This document shows positions 1 to 11,398 of a stretch of 64,000 bases of DNA, piece by piece (position 1 is the stretch's first letter; each line of letters opens with the position of its first letter). This DNA comes from Hansschlegelia plantiphila (GTDB lineage: Bacteria > Pseudomonadota > Alphaproteobacteria > Rhizobiales > Methylopilaceae). A program made the position numbers and the translations under genes. Under the pieces are notes generated by a model. It did no database searches. It was given only the letters and a program-made list of their open reading frames with translations, and was not told where the DNA came from. Location of the stretch: the NCBI RefSeq assembly GCF_027922265.1, contig NZ_BSFI01000002.1, positions 186,001 through 250,000 on the forward strand. The letters are read 5' to 3'.

Positions 1-139
1 AGGCGAGATCACCGAGAAGGTCACCCCCGTCGAAGCCAAGCAGGGCACCGACAAGCCGAAGGGCATGCCGATCGTCCTGATCGTCAGCACCGTGGGCGCG
101 GCGGTGGCGATGTGGGTCGCCTGGAGCCTGATGTTCTGA
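1..139 (+). CDS. C-terminal end of a membrane-anchored protein (partial)
   Basis: The 3' end of a gene that begins before the window; the reading frame starts at base 2 and stops with TGA at 137-139. The visible 45 residues are a charged Lys/Glu/Thr stretch followed by one hydrophobic segment (about PIVLIVSTVGAAVAMWVAWS) ending almost at the C-terminus, which resembles a C-terminal membrane anchor. It is followed by a strong bidirectional terminator shared with greA. The family cannot be recognised from this fragment. Confidence 0.6.
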   Translation, partial: GEITEKVTPVEAKQGTDKPKGMPIVLIVSTVGAAVAMWVAWSLMF

Positions 140-172
140 CGAGGCGTCCCGCGTCGGCGGGCCGCCTGACAT

Positions 173-201
173 AAAAATGCCCGCGATGCGCGGGCATTTT
201 T
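173..201. terminator. Bidirectional intrinsic terminator
   Basis: A perfect 13-bp inverted repeat (arms 173-185 and 189-201) with a 3-base loop. The GC core is flanked by five A on the left and five T on the right, so it has a U-tract on either strand. It lies between the convergent upstream partial gene and greA and would end both transcripts. Confidence 0.9.
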
Positions 202-227
202 CGTTCCGGGACGAGGGGGCGCCGCCC

Positions 228-701
228 TCAGGCGAAGCGGACCTTGAGCACTTCGTAGCTCTTGCCGCCGCCGGGGGTCACGACCTCGACCGTGTCGCCG
301 ACCTTCTTGCCGACCAGCGCGCGCGCGATCGGGGAGCCGATCGAGACCCGGCCCTGCTTCACGTCGGATTCGGGCTCGCCGACGATCTGGTAGACCTTCT
401 CCTCGTCGGTGTCCTCGTCGACCAGCGTGACGGTCGCGCCGAAGGTGATGATGTCGCCCGTGAGCTTCGACAGGTCGATGACGTCGGCGCGCGCGATCAT
501 GTTTTCGAGGTCGGCGATGCGCCCCTCGTTGAGGCTCTGCTGTTCCTTGGCCGCGTGATACTCGGCGTTCTCCGAGAGATCGCCATGCGATCGCGCTTCG
601 GAGATCGCCGCGATGATGCGCGGGCGTTCGCTCGAAGCGCGGCGCCGCAGCTCCTCTTCCAGCGCCGCATGACCGGCGGCCGTCATCGGGATCTTGTCCA
701 T
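228..701 (-). CDS. greA: Transcription elongation factor GreA
   Basis: GreA enters the secondary channel of backtracked RNA polymerase and stimulates cleavage of the nascent RNA. The 157-residue product has the expected length and layout: an N-terminal coiled-coil starting [18 protein letters not shown] with the acidic tip region ([14 protein letters not shown]), then the C-terminal FKBP-like globular domain ([21 protein letters not shown]...[15 protein letters not shown]). I chose the ATG at 701 because it has a GAGAG Shine-Dalgarno and matches family N-termini; an upstream in-frame extension lacks homology. It is encoded after carB on the same strand, with a candidate stress promoter and a hairpin in between. 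Confidence 0.97.
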   Translation of the reverse strand: MDKIPMTAAGHAALEEELRRRASSERPRIIAAISEARSHGDLSENAEYHAAKEQQSLNEGRIADLENMIARADVIDLSKLTGDIITFGATVTLVDEDTDEEKVYQIVGEPESDVKQGRVSIGSPIARALVGKKVGDTVEVVTPGGGKSYEVLKVRFA

Positions 702-718
702 TCCAGTCTCTCTCGACA

Positions 719-752
719 CAAAAGACGACGCCCCGTCGAAAGCGGCGGGGCG
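719..752 (-). terminator. Hairpin with U-rich tail in the carB-greA interval
   Basis: On the minus strand a GC-rich inverted repeat (arms 752-746 and 735-729, CGCCCCG/CGGGGCG) is followed by a T-rich run (about 725-719, TCTTTTG). It lies downstream of the carB stop and upstream of the greA start. It could end carB transcription, or act as an attenuator in the greA leader if transcription starts near 760. Confidence 0.45.
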
Positions 753-768
753 CGAAAGCGAACTCTTC

Positions 769-794
769 AACGCCGGAGGATCCGTCGTCGTTCC
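769..794 (-). promoter_or_regulatory. Candidate EcfG-type (general stress) promoter for greA
   Basis: Reading the minus strand, GGAAC (794-790) is followed 17 bases later by CGTT (772-769). This matches the alphaproteobacterial EcfG consensus GGAAC-N16/17-CGTT. The predicted start of transcription is about 60 bases before the greA ATG. The call rests on pattern matching only. Confidence 0.4.
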
Positions 795-818
795 ATCAGT
801 TCCGGCGAGCGATCGGTC

Positions 819-4142
<3,324 letters not shown>

Positions 4143-4321
4143 GTGATGCTGCTTTCCAGGTCCGCGCGGGGGCGTGAAACGTGGTTCCGCGCGTATGGCG
4201 CGCGGCTCGTCGAGATCGATTGCGTGGCTGAAGGCGTTCCTTACACAGTCATCGCCGGGCAGGGAAGCGCCCTTGCGCCGGCGAGGCCGCCCTCCGCGGT
4301 TCACATGGGGAGAATGAGACC

Positions 4322-5110
4322 ATGACGACGACCGGACGCACAGTCCTTGTCACCGGCGCCTCGTCGGGAATCGGGGTCGAACTGGCCCGGCTGTTCGCCG
4401 CGAACGGCGACCGCGTGGTGCTCTCCGCCCGGCGGGAGGACCGGCTGAAGGCGCTCGCGGCGGAGCTCTCCTCAAAACATGGCGTGGCGGCCGACGTCGT
4501 GCGAGGCGACCTCTCCACCCCGGACGGCGTCAAGGACTTCGCGATCGAGGTCGGCCGCAAGGGCCATGTCGTCGACGTGCTGGTGAACAATGCGGGCTTC
4601 GGCCTGCGCGGCCGGTTCGCCCAGCTCTCCTTCGACAAACAGCTCGAGATGATCCAGGTGAACGTCGCCGCGCCGACGGCGCTCTCCGGCCTCTTCCTGC
4701 CGGGCATGCTGGCGCGGGGGCGGGGAGGGATCCTCAACGTCGCCTCGCTCGCAGCCTTCCAGGCCGGGCCGGAGATGGCGGTCTACTACGCCACCAAGGC
4801 CTACCTGCTGTCGTTCTCCGAGGCTTTGTTCGAGGAATCCAAGCGCAAGGGGGTGACGGTGACGGCGCTTTGCCCCGGTCCCGTGCCGACCGAGTTCGGC
4901 GAGGTCGCCGGCATGGGCGACGCGTTGCTGTTCAAGACGGGCGTCGTCTCCGCCGAGGCGGTCGCCAAGGCTGGCTTCGACGGTTTTCAGGCCGGCAAGG
5001 CGATCGTCATCCCCGGCGCGCTTCCGAAGATCGGCGCCTTCATGACCCGCCTCGGCTCACGCGGCCTGACGCGCCGTCTCGCCCACGAGATGCAGCGTGT
5101 GAAGGACTGA
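4322..5110 (+). CDS. Short-chain dehydrogenase/reductase (SDR) family protein
   Basis: A 262-residue classical SDR oxidoreductase. The Rossmann cofactor motif TGASSGIG is at residues 11-18 and suits NADP(H), with basic residues R37-R38 after the second strand. The NNAG motif is at 89-92. The catalytic set is present: Ser142, Tyr155 and Lys159 (YYATK). The substrate cannot be told from sequence; the closest feel is the YdfG/DltE-like 'SDR family NAD(P)-dependent oxidoreductase' group. It starts with ATG after a GAGAATGAGACC leader and is transcribed alone, divergently from carB and toward a bidirectional terminator. Confidence 0.9.
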   Translation: MTTTGRTVLVTGASSGIGVELARLFAANGDRVVLSARREDRLKALAAELSSKHGVAADVVRGDLSTPDGVKDFAIEVGRKGHVVDVLVNNAGFGLRGRFAQLSFDKQLEMIQVNVAAPTALSGLFLPGMLARGRGGILNVASLAAFQAGPEMAVYYATKAYLLSFSEALFEESKRKGVTVTALCPGPVPTEFGEVAGMGDALLFKTGVVSAEAVAKAGFDGFQAGKAIVIPGALPKIGAFMTRLGSRGLTRRLAHEMQRVKD

Positions 5111-5130
5111 CGGTTTCAGCATCCCGAACG

Positions 5131-5164
5131 AAAACGGGGCGCCCTGTGAAGGGCGCCCCGTTTC
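5131..5164. terminator. Bidirectional intrinsic terminator
   Basis: A 14-bp inverted repeat (5132-5145 and 5150-5163, AAACGGGGCGCCCT type) with a 4-base loop. A and T tracts flank it, so it can end both the SDR transcript (plus) and the convergent cold-shock gene (minus). Confidence 0.85.
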
Positions 5165-5195
5165 ATGCGAGTCGACAGCCGTAGGCCGGCGCGGA

Positions 5196-5399
5196 TCACT
5201 CTGCGCGGAGGTTGGACGCCTTGGTCTTGCCGCGGTCCATGACGACCTCGAACGCAACCTTCTGGCCCTCGACGAGGGTGTGGAGGCCCGAGCGCTCGAC
5301 GTCGGAAATGTGGACGAACACATCCTTGGAGCCGTCGGCCGGCTGGATGAACCCGTACCCTTTCTGGGTGTTGAAGAACTTTACGGTGCCGCTAGCCAT
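5196..5399 (-). CDS. Cold-shock protein (CspA family)
   Basis: A 67-residue single cold-shock domain, an RNA chaperone and antiterminator. Both nucleic-acid-binding motifs are visible: the RNP1-like KGYGFI (residues 13-18) and the RNP2-like VFVHIS (residues 27-32). The preceding KFFNTQKGYG and the C-terminal KGxxA-like KTKASNL are typical. The ATG at 5399 has an upstream AGGGA; an in-frame upstream extension adds non-homologous sequence. Roughly 290 bases separate it from the divergent cupin gene, leaving room for the long 5' leader typical of csp mRNAs, though no specific thermosensor fold was recognised. The paralogue letter cannot be assigned. Confidence 0.95.
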   Translation of the reverse strand: MASGTVKFFNTQKGYGFIQPADGSKDVFVHISDVERSGLHTLVEGQKVAFEVVMDRGKTKASNLRAE

Positions 5400-5687
5400 T
5401 TCTGCTTTCCCTAAGACAAGCGCGTGTGCGCATTTGACCACCCAATCTCATGAGCGAGTGGTCGGGCACAATCCGAACTTTGGTGCGTGTCGTAGAGGCG
5501 GAAGCTTCGGTTCGTCACCGCAGACAGGCCAGACAGTGCGTCCAAAAATCTGATTGCAGATGCGACTATGGCGCATAGGGGGCGGGTCTCGTCAAGACGG
5601 GCTCGCATCCCCATGGAGGAACCCGCAAGGCCCGGGACCGTTGTGAATCCGGCGGCCGATATGGGCGCGCCAGGGGAGGCGACTGCA

Positions 5688-6221
5688 TTGGCGTCAACGG
5701 GCGAGAGCATAACGACCGCCGAGTTCAGGTTCGCCTCCGACGGGCAGGTTCCAAACAACCCCGCGCTGTCCCTGCTTCTTCACCGCAAAGCTTTTGACGC
5801 CGCGACGCCGCAACCGGCGATCACGGCCGAGGCCCTGTTCGGCGCGAACGGCTGGGGCGGGTTCTGGCGCGACGGCGTCTACGACTTCCACCATTATCAC
5901 TCGACCTGCCACGAAGCGCTCGGCGTGGCGTCGGGATGGGCCGACATCCGCTTCGGCGGCGAGCACGGCGAAACCGTCCGGATCGAGGCCGGCGACGTCG
6001 CCGTGCTGCCGGCGGGCTCCGGCCACAAGCGGCTCGACGCCAGCGACGACTTCCTGATCGTCGGCGCCTATCCTCCCGATCAGCCGTTCGATCTGATCCG
6101 CGCCAGCGCCGCTGAACATGACGCGGCCGTGAGGCGCATCGCCGAGGTGCCGCTGCCGGCGACCGACCCTGTGTTCGGGCCGGAAGGCGGCTTGCGGACG
6201 CGCTGGCGGAAGGCCGGCTAA
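5688..6221 (+). CDS. Cupin-domain protein (YjlB-like)
   Basis: A single beta-barrel cupin of about 177 residues, of unknown reaction. The metal-binding pattern is visible as HYHSTCHEALG (the H-x-H...E set) and the second cupin motif as GDVAVLPAGSGHK. The order and spacing resemble Bacillus subtilis YjlB. Start choice: a GGGGAGG Shine-Dalgarno at 5673-5679 sits 8 bases before a TTG at 5688, while the longer ATG starts at 5568, 5613 and 5661 lack a good ribosome site. The true start may still be one of those. Its stop codon overlaps the stop of the convergent MFS gene. Confidence 0.8.
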   Translation: MASTGESITTAEFRFASDGQVPNNPALSLLLHRKAFDAATPQPAITAEALFGANGWGGFWRDGVYDFHHYHSTCHEALGVASGWADIRFGGEHGETVRIEAGDVAVLPAGSGHKRLDASDDFLIVGAYPPDQPFDLIRASAAEHDAAVRRIAEVPLPATDPVFGPEGGLRTRWRKAG

Positions 6222-7399
6222 GCCGGCCGGGCCGACAGGATCTTGAGGCCGCAAGCGGCGGCGAGCGTGGCCAGCGCCAGAGAAGCCGACAGCCAGATGG
6301 CGCCGGCCGCTCCGAAGCGTTCGATGACGAGCGCATACCCGACCGGCGCGACCGCGGAGAGCGCGAAGCTCGGAACGATCAGCCGCCCGACAAGCGTCCC
6401 GTAGGTCGCCGGGTCGAGGAAGGCCAGCGGAAGCGTGCCGCGGGTGATGGTCAGCAGCCCGGTCGCTCCGCCGTAAAGCAGCGAGAAAGCGACCGCGACC
6501 GGGAGCGAGATCCCGCTCCACACGCCGAACAGGAAGGCCGCCGTCAGGCCGGCCGCCGCGCCGAGATTGAGATCGACCGCGGCGAGCCGTCTGCCGAACA
6601 GCACCTCGCAGAGCCGCGCCGAGGACTGGCCGACGCCGCGCAGCGCCGCGATCCAGGCGGCTGCGCCGGCGGCGACGCCGAGGCCCGCCAGCACCCAGAC
6701 CATATGGGCGGACATGCCGGAATGCAGGGTGTTGGTGAATGCGACGACCATGGCGTAGAGCGCCGCCGCGAGGATGCGATGGCTTTTCGGCGCGGACTGC
6801 GGCGCGAGCGCCGCAATGGACGGATCATCGGTCGGAAGCGAGACTAAACGGGCGTCCGGAAGCCCCCAGTGAAGCGGCGCGGTGAGCAGGGCGAAGCCGC
6901 CGAAGGCGAGCGCCGCGATCCGCCATCCGAACAGGTCGGCAAGCTCGGCGCCGAACGGCCAGAACACCGTGGAGGCGAGGCCCCCAAGCAGGGTGATCTG
7001 CGCCATCGCGGTCTTCGCGCCCGGGCCGCCGATGCGGGCGAGCGCCGCGAACGCCGCGTCATAGAGGCAAAGCCGCATCGCGAGGCCGATGCAGATCCAG
7101 GCGGCGTAGTAGCTCACGAATCCCTGCGCGGCGGCGAGCCCCGTGCAGCCGAGCGCGCTCAGCAGCGAGCCGCAGACCATCACCGAGCGACCGCCATGGC
7201 GGTCGATCAGTCGCCCCGCGAGCGGCGAGGTGAGCCCCATCACGAGAAGCGCCGCGGAGAAGCCGCCCTGAACCTGCGCGAGGCTCCAGCCGAAGTCGGC
7301 CGCGATCCGGTCGCCAAAGGCGCCGACGAGGTAAAAGGTGACGCCCCAGCAGACGAGTTGCCCGACGCCGAGCCGCAGGACGGTCGCGCGGTCGATCAC
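6218..7399 (-). CDS. MFS transporter
   Basis: A 393-residue major facilitator with about 12 hydrophobic segments. Between helices 2 and 3 lies the loop AGRLIDRHGGRSV, which is the MFS motif A (G-x-x-x-D-R-x-G-R-R-like). The substrate is unknown. The start is a GTG at 7399, whose GTGA overlaps the TGA stop of the upstream acetyltransferase, so the two are probably translationally coupled. In other bacteria, pairing with a phosphinothricin-type acetyltransferase would fit efflux plus detoxification, but that is inference. Confidence 0.88.
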   Translation of the reverse strand: MIDRATVLRLGVGQLVCWGVTFYLVGAFGDRIAADFGWSLAQVQGGFSAALLVMGLTSPLAGRLIDRHGGRSVMVCGSLLSALGCTGLAAAQGFVSYYAAWICIGLAMRLCLYDAAFAALARIGGPGAKTAMAQITLLGGLASTVFWPFGAELADLFGWRIAALAFGGFALLTAPLHWGLPDARLVSLPTDDPSIAALAPQSAPKSHRILAAALYAMVVAFTNTLHSGMSAHMVWVLAGLGVAAGAAAWIAALRGVGQSSARLCEVLFGRRLAAVDLNLGAAAGLTAAFLFGVWSGISLPVAVAFSLLYGGATGLLTITRGTLPLAFLDPATYGTLVGRLIVPSFALSAVAPVGYALVIERFGAAGAIWLSASLALATLAAACGLKILSARPA

Positions 7400-7956
7400 A
7401 TTTCGAGCCGATCCATGGGATCGGCGCCGGCGCCCGGACCGAGCGCACGCTGCATCACCACGGTGTCGAGCCACCGCCCGAGCTTGAAGCCAACCGCCTC
7501 GAGCGTGCCGGCGTGGCGGAAGCCCAGGCTCGCGTGGAGCGCCACCGAGCCATGGTTCGCGCTGTCGCCGATGACGGCGATCATCTGGCGCCACGGCCCG
7601 GCTTCGCAGCGCGCGATCAGCTCGGCGAGCAATGCGCGGCCGACGCCTCTGCCTTGGGCGTCCCGGGCGACGTAGACGGAATTCTCGACGGTATGGCGAT
7701 AGGCGGGGCGCGCCCGATAGCTGCCGGCATAGGCGTAGCCGACGACGGCGCCGTCGGCTTCCGCGACGATGAAGGGCAGGCCGAGCGCCAGAACGTTCGC
7801 GCGTCGAGTAATCATCTCGGGCAGGGTCGGCGGAATTTCCTCGAAGCTCGCGAGGCCCGTCAGCACCTCGGGCGCATAGATGCGCTGGACGGCGTCCATG
7901 TCGGCCTCCGTGGCGTCGCGGAGCACGAGGGTCCAGGGTTCGGGAGCGGGGGCCAT
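7396..7956 (-). CDS. GNAT N-acetyltransferase, phosphinothricin acetyltransferase-like
   Basis: A 186-residue GCN5-related acetyltransferase. The acetyl-CoA pyrophosphate loop is QGRGVGRALL. The C-terminal part (IAVIGDSANHGSVALHASLG, then GTLEAVGFKLGRW) matches the PAT/Bar/YwnH subgroup, which acetylates phosphinothricin or methionine sulfone-type amino acids. The start is the ATG at 7956, 10 bases after the stop of the upstream hypothetical gene. It overlaps the MFS start by 4 bases. The true substrate is unproven. Confidence 0.9.
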   Translation of the reverse strand: MAPAPEPWTLVLRDATEADMDAVQRIYAPEVLTGLASFEEIPPTLPEMITRRANVLALGLPFIVAEADGAVVGYAYAGSYRARPAYRHTVENSVYVARDAQGRGVGRALLAELIARCEAGPWRQMIAVIGDSANHGSVALHASLGFRHAGTLEAVGFKLGRWLDTVVMQRALGPGAGADPMDRLEM

Positions 7957-7966
7957 CAGCCGCGTC

Positions 7967-8515
7967 TCACGCCGGGCTCTGCCGGCATTTTCCCGGCAGG
8001 TTCTGGAAGTGGATGTTCTTGAGGCTGGCCTCGAACCACGCCGTCCCGGCTCGTTCGGGATCGTAGCTGTAGATGTCGATCGCGATGTCCTCGTCGTGGC
8101 TCGCGGCCTGCGAATTGTCGGGAACGGCGATCGTCGAAGCGATGCGCGGCGGTTCGGCCGTCCGGTCGAACCGCCATTCCGGGCGCAGCGAACCGTCGGC
8201 GCCGAAATCGGTCCGCTGGCCGGTGTCCTCGGCGACATAGACCTGCTGGAAGGCGTGGGACTCGTCGCGGCGCACGACGTCGAAATAGAACGCGACGCGG
8301 GGGCGCTGCTCGGTGAAGACGTAGAACTGGCAGTAGAGCTTGGGCGAGGCCGTGGAGCCGGTGGTCGTCTGCTGGATTGGCGCCGACGTGCTTTCGGCCT
8401 TCTCCGCGACTGAAGCATGCTCGGCGGCGCCCTGCGGCTTCAGGACGACATAGGCCCCACCGGCGAGGACCACGGCGCATAGCGCGGCGACGGGAAGGAT
8501 CGTCCTCGCCGTCAT
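7967..8515 (-). CDS. Hypothetical secreted or membrane-anchored protein
   Basis: About 182 residues with an N-terminal hydrophobic segment (ILPAVAALCAVVLAGGAYVVL-like), then a Ser/Thr/Ala-rich linker and a periplasmic domain with two Cys (YCQFYVF and GKCRQ) that could form a disulfide. No family was recognised. Start choice: the ATG at 8515 has GTGAGG 9 bases upstream; in-frame ATG 8524 and GTG 8530 are alternatives. It begins 15 bases after the carA stop and is followed by the acetyltransferase, so it belongs to the carA-led operon. Confidence 0.75.
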   Translation of the reverse strand: MTARTILPVAALCAVVLAGGAYVVLKPQGAAEHASVAEKAESTSAPIQQTTTGSTASPKLYCQFYVFTEQRPRVAFYFDVVRRDESHAFQQVYVAEDTGQRTDFGADGSLRPEWRFDRTAEPPRIASTIAVPDNSQAASHDEDIAIDIYSYDPERAGTAWFEASLKNIHFQNLPGKCRQSPA

Positions 8516-8530
8516 GCGCGCCATCCTCAC

Positions 8531-9724
8531 TCAGCCCTTCGGCGCGTCCATCATGTCGACGAACCGCTTGAACAGATAGTGGCTGTCCTGCGGGCCGGGC
8601 GAGGCTTCCGGATGGTGCTGAACCGAAAACGCAGGGCGATCGGTGAGTTCGATGCCGCAGTTCGAGCCGTCGAACAGCGAGACATGGGTCTCGCGAGCGG
8701 TCTCCGGCAGCGTCGTGCGATCCACCGCGAAGCCGTGGTTCATCGAGGTGATCTCGACCTTGCCGGTGATCATGTCCTTCACCGGATGGTTCGCGCCGTG
8801 ATGGCCCTGATGCATCTTGGTGGTCGTCGCGCCGACGGCGAGCGCCAGCATCTGGTGGCCGAGGCAAATGCCGAAGGTGGGCACCTTCTTCTCAAGCACG
8901 CCCTGGATCATCGGCACGGCGTAGACGCCGGTCGCGGCGGGGTCGCCGGGGCCGTTCGACAGGAACACGCCGTCGGGCGATAGCGCCAGAACCTCCTCTG
9001 CGGTCGCGGTCGGCGGCAGCACCGTGACCTCGCAGCCCGCGGTGGTGAGCATGCGAAGGATGTTGCGCTTGAGGCCGTAGTCGATCGCGACGACGCGCTT
9101 CGGGGCGCCGTCGGGGCGCACGCCATAGGCGCCGGGCCAGGTCCAGCCGGCCTCGTCCCAGCCGTAGCGCTGGGTGGCGGCGACAAGCGGCACGAGGTCC
9201 TCGCCTTCGAGGCCCGCAAAGCCCTCGAGCTCGGCCCTGAGGGCGTTCTCCTCGATATCTCCGTCGGCGGCGTAGCCGATCACGGCGTTCTGCGCGCCCT
9301 TGTCCCGGACGAGAGCCGTGAGCGCGCGGGTGTCGACGCCGGTGATCGCGACGATCCCGCGGGCCTTCAGCCATTCGTGAAGGTCGCGCGTCGCACGCCA
9401 GTTCGACGGGGCGGTGACGTCGGCTGCGAACACCGCGCCGCGGACGCCGGAGGAGGCCGCCATATTGACGGTCTCGACGTCGTCGTCGTTGACGCCGACA
9501 TTGCCGATGTGCGGGAAGGTGAAGGTGATGATCTGGCCGGCGTAGGACGGGTCGGTCAGGATCTCCTGATAGCCAGTCATCGCAGTGTTGAAGCAGATTT
9601 CGCCGGCGGCGACGCCTTCGGCGCCGAGGCCCTCGCCCTCGATCAGCGTGCCGTCCGCCAGCAGAAGCCGGGCTGTGGGGCGCGTCTCATCCCAGCCGCG
9701 GGCGGCCGTGTCTTGTCCCGTCAT
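8531..9724 (-). CDS. carA: Carbamoyl-phosphate synthase small subunit (glutamine amidotransferase)
   Basis: CarA hydrolyses glutamine and channels ammonia to CarB. The 397-residue product has the CPSase small-chain N-domain (GTLIEGEGLGAEGVAAGEICF, then MTGYQEILTDPSYAGQI) and a class I amidotransferase domain. The nucleophile Cys sits in FGICLGHQM and the His-Glu pair in SVQHHPEASPGP. The start is the ATG at 9724 (MTGQDTAARGW). It is divergent from yqeY across about 140 bases that must hold both promoters. Confidence 0.98.
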   Translation of the reverse strand: MTGQDTAARGWDETRPTARLLLADGTLIEGEGLGAEGVAAGEICFNTAMTGYQEILTDPSYAGQIITFTFPHIGNVGVNDDDVETVNMAASSGVRGAVFAADVTAPSNWRATRDLHEWLKARGIVAITGVDTRALTALVRDKGAQNAVIGYAADGDIEENALRAELEGFAGLEGEDLVPLVAATQRYGWDEAGWTWPGAYGVRPDGAPKRVVAIDYGLKRNILRMLTTAGCEVTVLPPTATAEEVLALSPDGVFLSNGPGDPAATGVYAVPMIQGVLEKKVPTFGICLGHQMLALAVGATTTKMHQGHHGANHPVKDMITGKVEITSMNHGFAVDRTTLPETARETHVSLFDGSNCGIELTDRPAFSVQHHPEASPGPQDSHYLFKRFVDMMDAPKG

Positions 9725-9863
9725 GGCGATTGCCTTAACCGAAGCGCATGAAGCGCCGGCGCGCGCTCCGCGCCGATGCGGCCGGAAACTAGGCGCCGCC
9801 CGACGACGCGTCAACCGATCCGCGGCGCGCGCCCGACCTGCACGTTCAAAGGAAGCGAAGACC

Positions 9864-10316
9864 ATGCGCGAGGCGATCAACGCCGCCCTGAAGGAGTCCA
9901 TGAAGGCCCGCGACGCGGACCGGACCGGAACGCTGCGCATGATGGGCGCAGCAATCAAGGACAAGGACATCGAGGCCCGCGGCCTCGGCAAGGGGACCGC
10001 GACCGAGGACGAGCTGAAGCAATTGCTCGCCAAGATGATCAAGCAGCGCCAGGAATCGGCCTCGATCTACGAGGACAACGCCCGGCCGGAGCTCGCCGCC
10101 AAGGAGCGCGCCGAGATCGCCGTGATCCAGGAGTTCCTGCCCCAGCAGATGTCGGAAGCCGACGTCGCCGCCGCGATCGACGCCGCCATTGCGGAGACCG
10201 GCGCGGCCTCGATCAAGGACATGGGACGCGTGATGGCGGCGCTGAAGGGCAAATACGCCGGCGTCATGGATTTCGGCGCGGCGAACGGGGCCGTGAAGGC
10301 GAAGCTCGCCGGTTAG
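9864..10316 (+). CDS. GatB/YqeY domain-containing protein
   Basis: A 150-residue YqeY-type protein that resembles the tail domain of GatB/GatE and is thought to bind tRNA or assist amidotransferase-like functions. Recognisable parts are the N-terminal LKESMKARDADRTGTLRMM, the central KMIKQRQESASIYEDNARPE, and the C-terminal GRVMAALKGKYAGVMDFGAA. The length matches the family. The start is the ATG at 9864 with GGAAG upstream; upstream in-frame sequence does not look coding. Confidence 0.93.
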   Translation: MREAINAALKESMKARDADRTGTLRMMGAAIKDKDIEARGLGKGTATEDELKQLLAKMIKQRQESASIYEDNARPELAAKERAEIAVIQEFLPQQMSEADVAAAIDAAIAETGAASIKDMGRVMAALKGKYAGVMDFGAANGAVKAKLAG

Positions 10317-10420
10317 GCGCGTCGGCGACGCCGCCGCGCTGGCGCTCGTCGTTGAGCGAGATCAAGGCGGCGCCGCAGCAGCCATGGTCAGTGGCTCTCC
10401 TGTCCAGAGGGAGAGGCCCA

Positions 10421-10537
10421 ATGCCGCTTGAAAGCATCGTCTTCGTCGCCGCCGTCATCGCGATGTTCGGCGTCTTTGCGGGGACGCTCGCCTGGGCGTC
10501 CCGTGAAACTCCCAAGTGGAGGGCGGGCGGACTCTAA
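10421..10537 (+). CDS. Small membrane protein, 38 residues
   Basis: A short frame starting ATG with a strong GAGGGAGAGG ribosome site at 10407-10416 and ending TAA. It encodes one transmembrane helix (SIVFVAAVIAMFGVFAGTLAW) flanked by MPLE and a basic tail SRETPKWRAGGL. The function is unknown. The good ribosome site, the clean hydrophobic helix and a hairpin right at its stop argue that it is real. It lies about 100 bases downstream of yqeY. Confidence 0.6.
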   Translation: MPLESIVFVAAVIAMFGVFAGTLAWASRETPKWRAGGL

Positions 10538-10545
10538 GCCCGCCC
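10521..10545. terminator. Terminator-like hairpin at the end of the small membrane gene
   Basis: An 8-bp perfect GC stem (GGGCGGGC at 10521-10528 with GCCCGCCC at 10538-10545) spanning the stop codon of the small gene. The tail is not a clear U-tract, so termination strength is uncertain. Confidence 0.45.
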
Positions 10546-10575
10546 ATTCGCTTCGGCCGACGCGCGATCGCGCGA

Positions 10576-11181
10576 TCAGCGCTTTCCGAGCGCGGTCGCG
10601 TCGGGGACCACCACGGCGAACAGATCCGCAAGCCCGGCGAGCGCGCCGTCGTGGACCTCCTGCGCCGAGCGCGCCGGTCGGCCGAGCACGCCGGGAAGCG
10701 GCCGGGTCGCGGTCGCGTTCTCGACGATCGTGACGCCGTAGCCAAGGTCGACGGCGGCGCGCGCGGTCGAGTCGACGCACATATGCGTCATGAAGCCGGT
10801 CAGGATCAGGTTCTTGCGGCCGAGCTTCTCCAGCGCCGGCGCGAGGTCGGGGTTGGTGAAGCCGTTGGGCAGCTCTTTCTTGAACACCGGCTCGCCGTTC
10901 GCAGGCGCCGCCTGCGGTGCGATCTCGGCGCCCTCCGTGCCTTCGACGAACACCCCTTCCGACGACGTGTGCGCGACGTGGACGATCGGCGTGCCTGCCG
11001 CGCGCGCCTCCGCCAGCAGGCTCTCGATCGCGGCCAGCGCCGGCTGAACGCCCGGCAGCGCGATCGGCCCGCGGACATATTCGTTCTGCGCGTCGATCAC
11101 GACCAGGATCGCGTCGTCGAGCGAGGCGGGATCAGGAGCGAGGCCGGAAAGCTCGAGCAGTGTCTTGGGGCTGTCGGTCAT
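10576..11181 (-). CDS. Cysteine hydrolase, isochorismatase-like family
   Basis: A 201-residue isochorismatase-superfamily hydrolase. The catalytic triad is visible: Asp30 in VVIDAQNEY, Lys101 or Lys102 in the FKKELPNGF stretch, and the nucleophile Cys135 in MTHMCVDSTAR, preceded by the cis-peptide-type TGF. The family includes nicotinamidases, biuret and ureidoacrylate hydrolases and isochorismatases; the substrate cannot be assigned. It starts with the ATG at 11181. A very small membrane ORF lies upstream on the same strand. Confidence 0.9.
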   Translation of the reverse strand: MTDSPKTLLELSGLAPDPASLDDAILVVIDAQNEYVRGPIALPGVQPALAAIESLLAEARAAGTPIVHVAHTSSEGVFVEGTEGAEIAPQAAPANGEPVFKKELPNGFTNPDLAPALEKLGRKNLILTGFMTHMCVDSTARAAVDLGYGVTIVENATATRPLPGVLGRPARSAQEVHDGALAGLADLFAVVVPDATALGKR

Positions 11182-11240
11182 GCGTTTTCCTCACATCGCG
11201 CGCGACAGGCGCGGCGGCCGCATCCTCGCCCAAACGAAGA

Positions 11241-11269
11241 GCGCCGGAAAGCCGTGCGCGTTCCGGCGC
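11241..11269. terminator. Hairpin, possible weak terminator
   Basis: A perfect 9-bp stem (GCGCCGGAA 11241-11249, TTCCGGCGC 11261-11269). Read leftward it is followed by TCTTCGTTT, so it could end the tiny minus-strand gene at 11315-11398 before the hydrolase. Confidence 0.35.
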
Positions 11270-11314
11270 CCGCCTCAGGCGGCGACAGGCCTGGCGGCGA
11301 CCGTGAGGGATCGA

Positions 11315-11398
11315 TCAGAAGACGCCGAGCACGATCGCGGCGATGAACGCGAAGGCCGCGCAGATGGCGACAACATTCAGTTTTTGCGTCGCGTCCAC
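11315..11398 (-). CDS. Tiny membrane protein, 27 residues
   Basis: A 28-codon frame starting GTG at 11398 with a GGGAGG ribosome site 6 bases upstream. The product VDATQKLNVVAICAAFAFIA... is a short polar head (DATQKLN) followed by one hydrophobic helix ending at the stop. Single-helix micro-proteins of this form are common in Hyphomicrobiales. I cannot name the family; support is the ribosome site and the clean helix. Confidence 0.5.
   Translation of the reverse strand: MDATQKLNVVAICAAFAFIAAIVLGVF

Noticed and set aside
7396..8418. A single long frame covering the acetyltransferase plus 150 upstream residues
   Set aside because: The upstream part is a shifted-frame reading of the preceding hypothetical gene; the acetyltransferase domain starts cleanly at the internal ATG.
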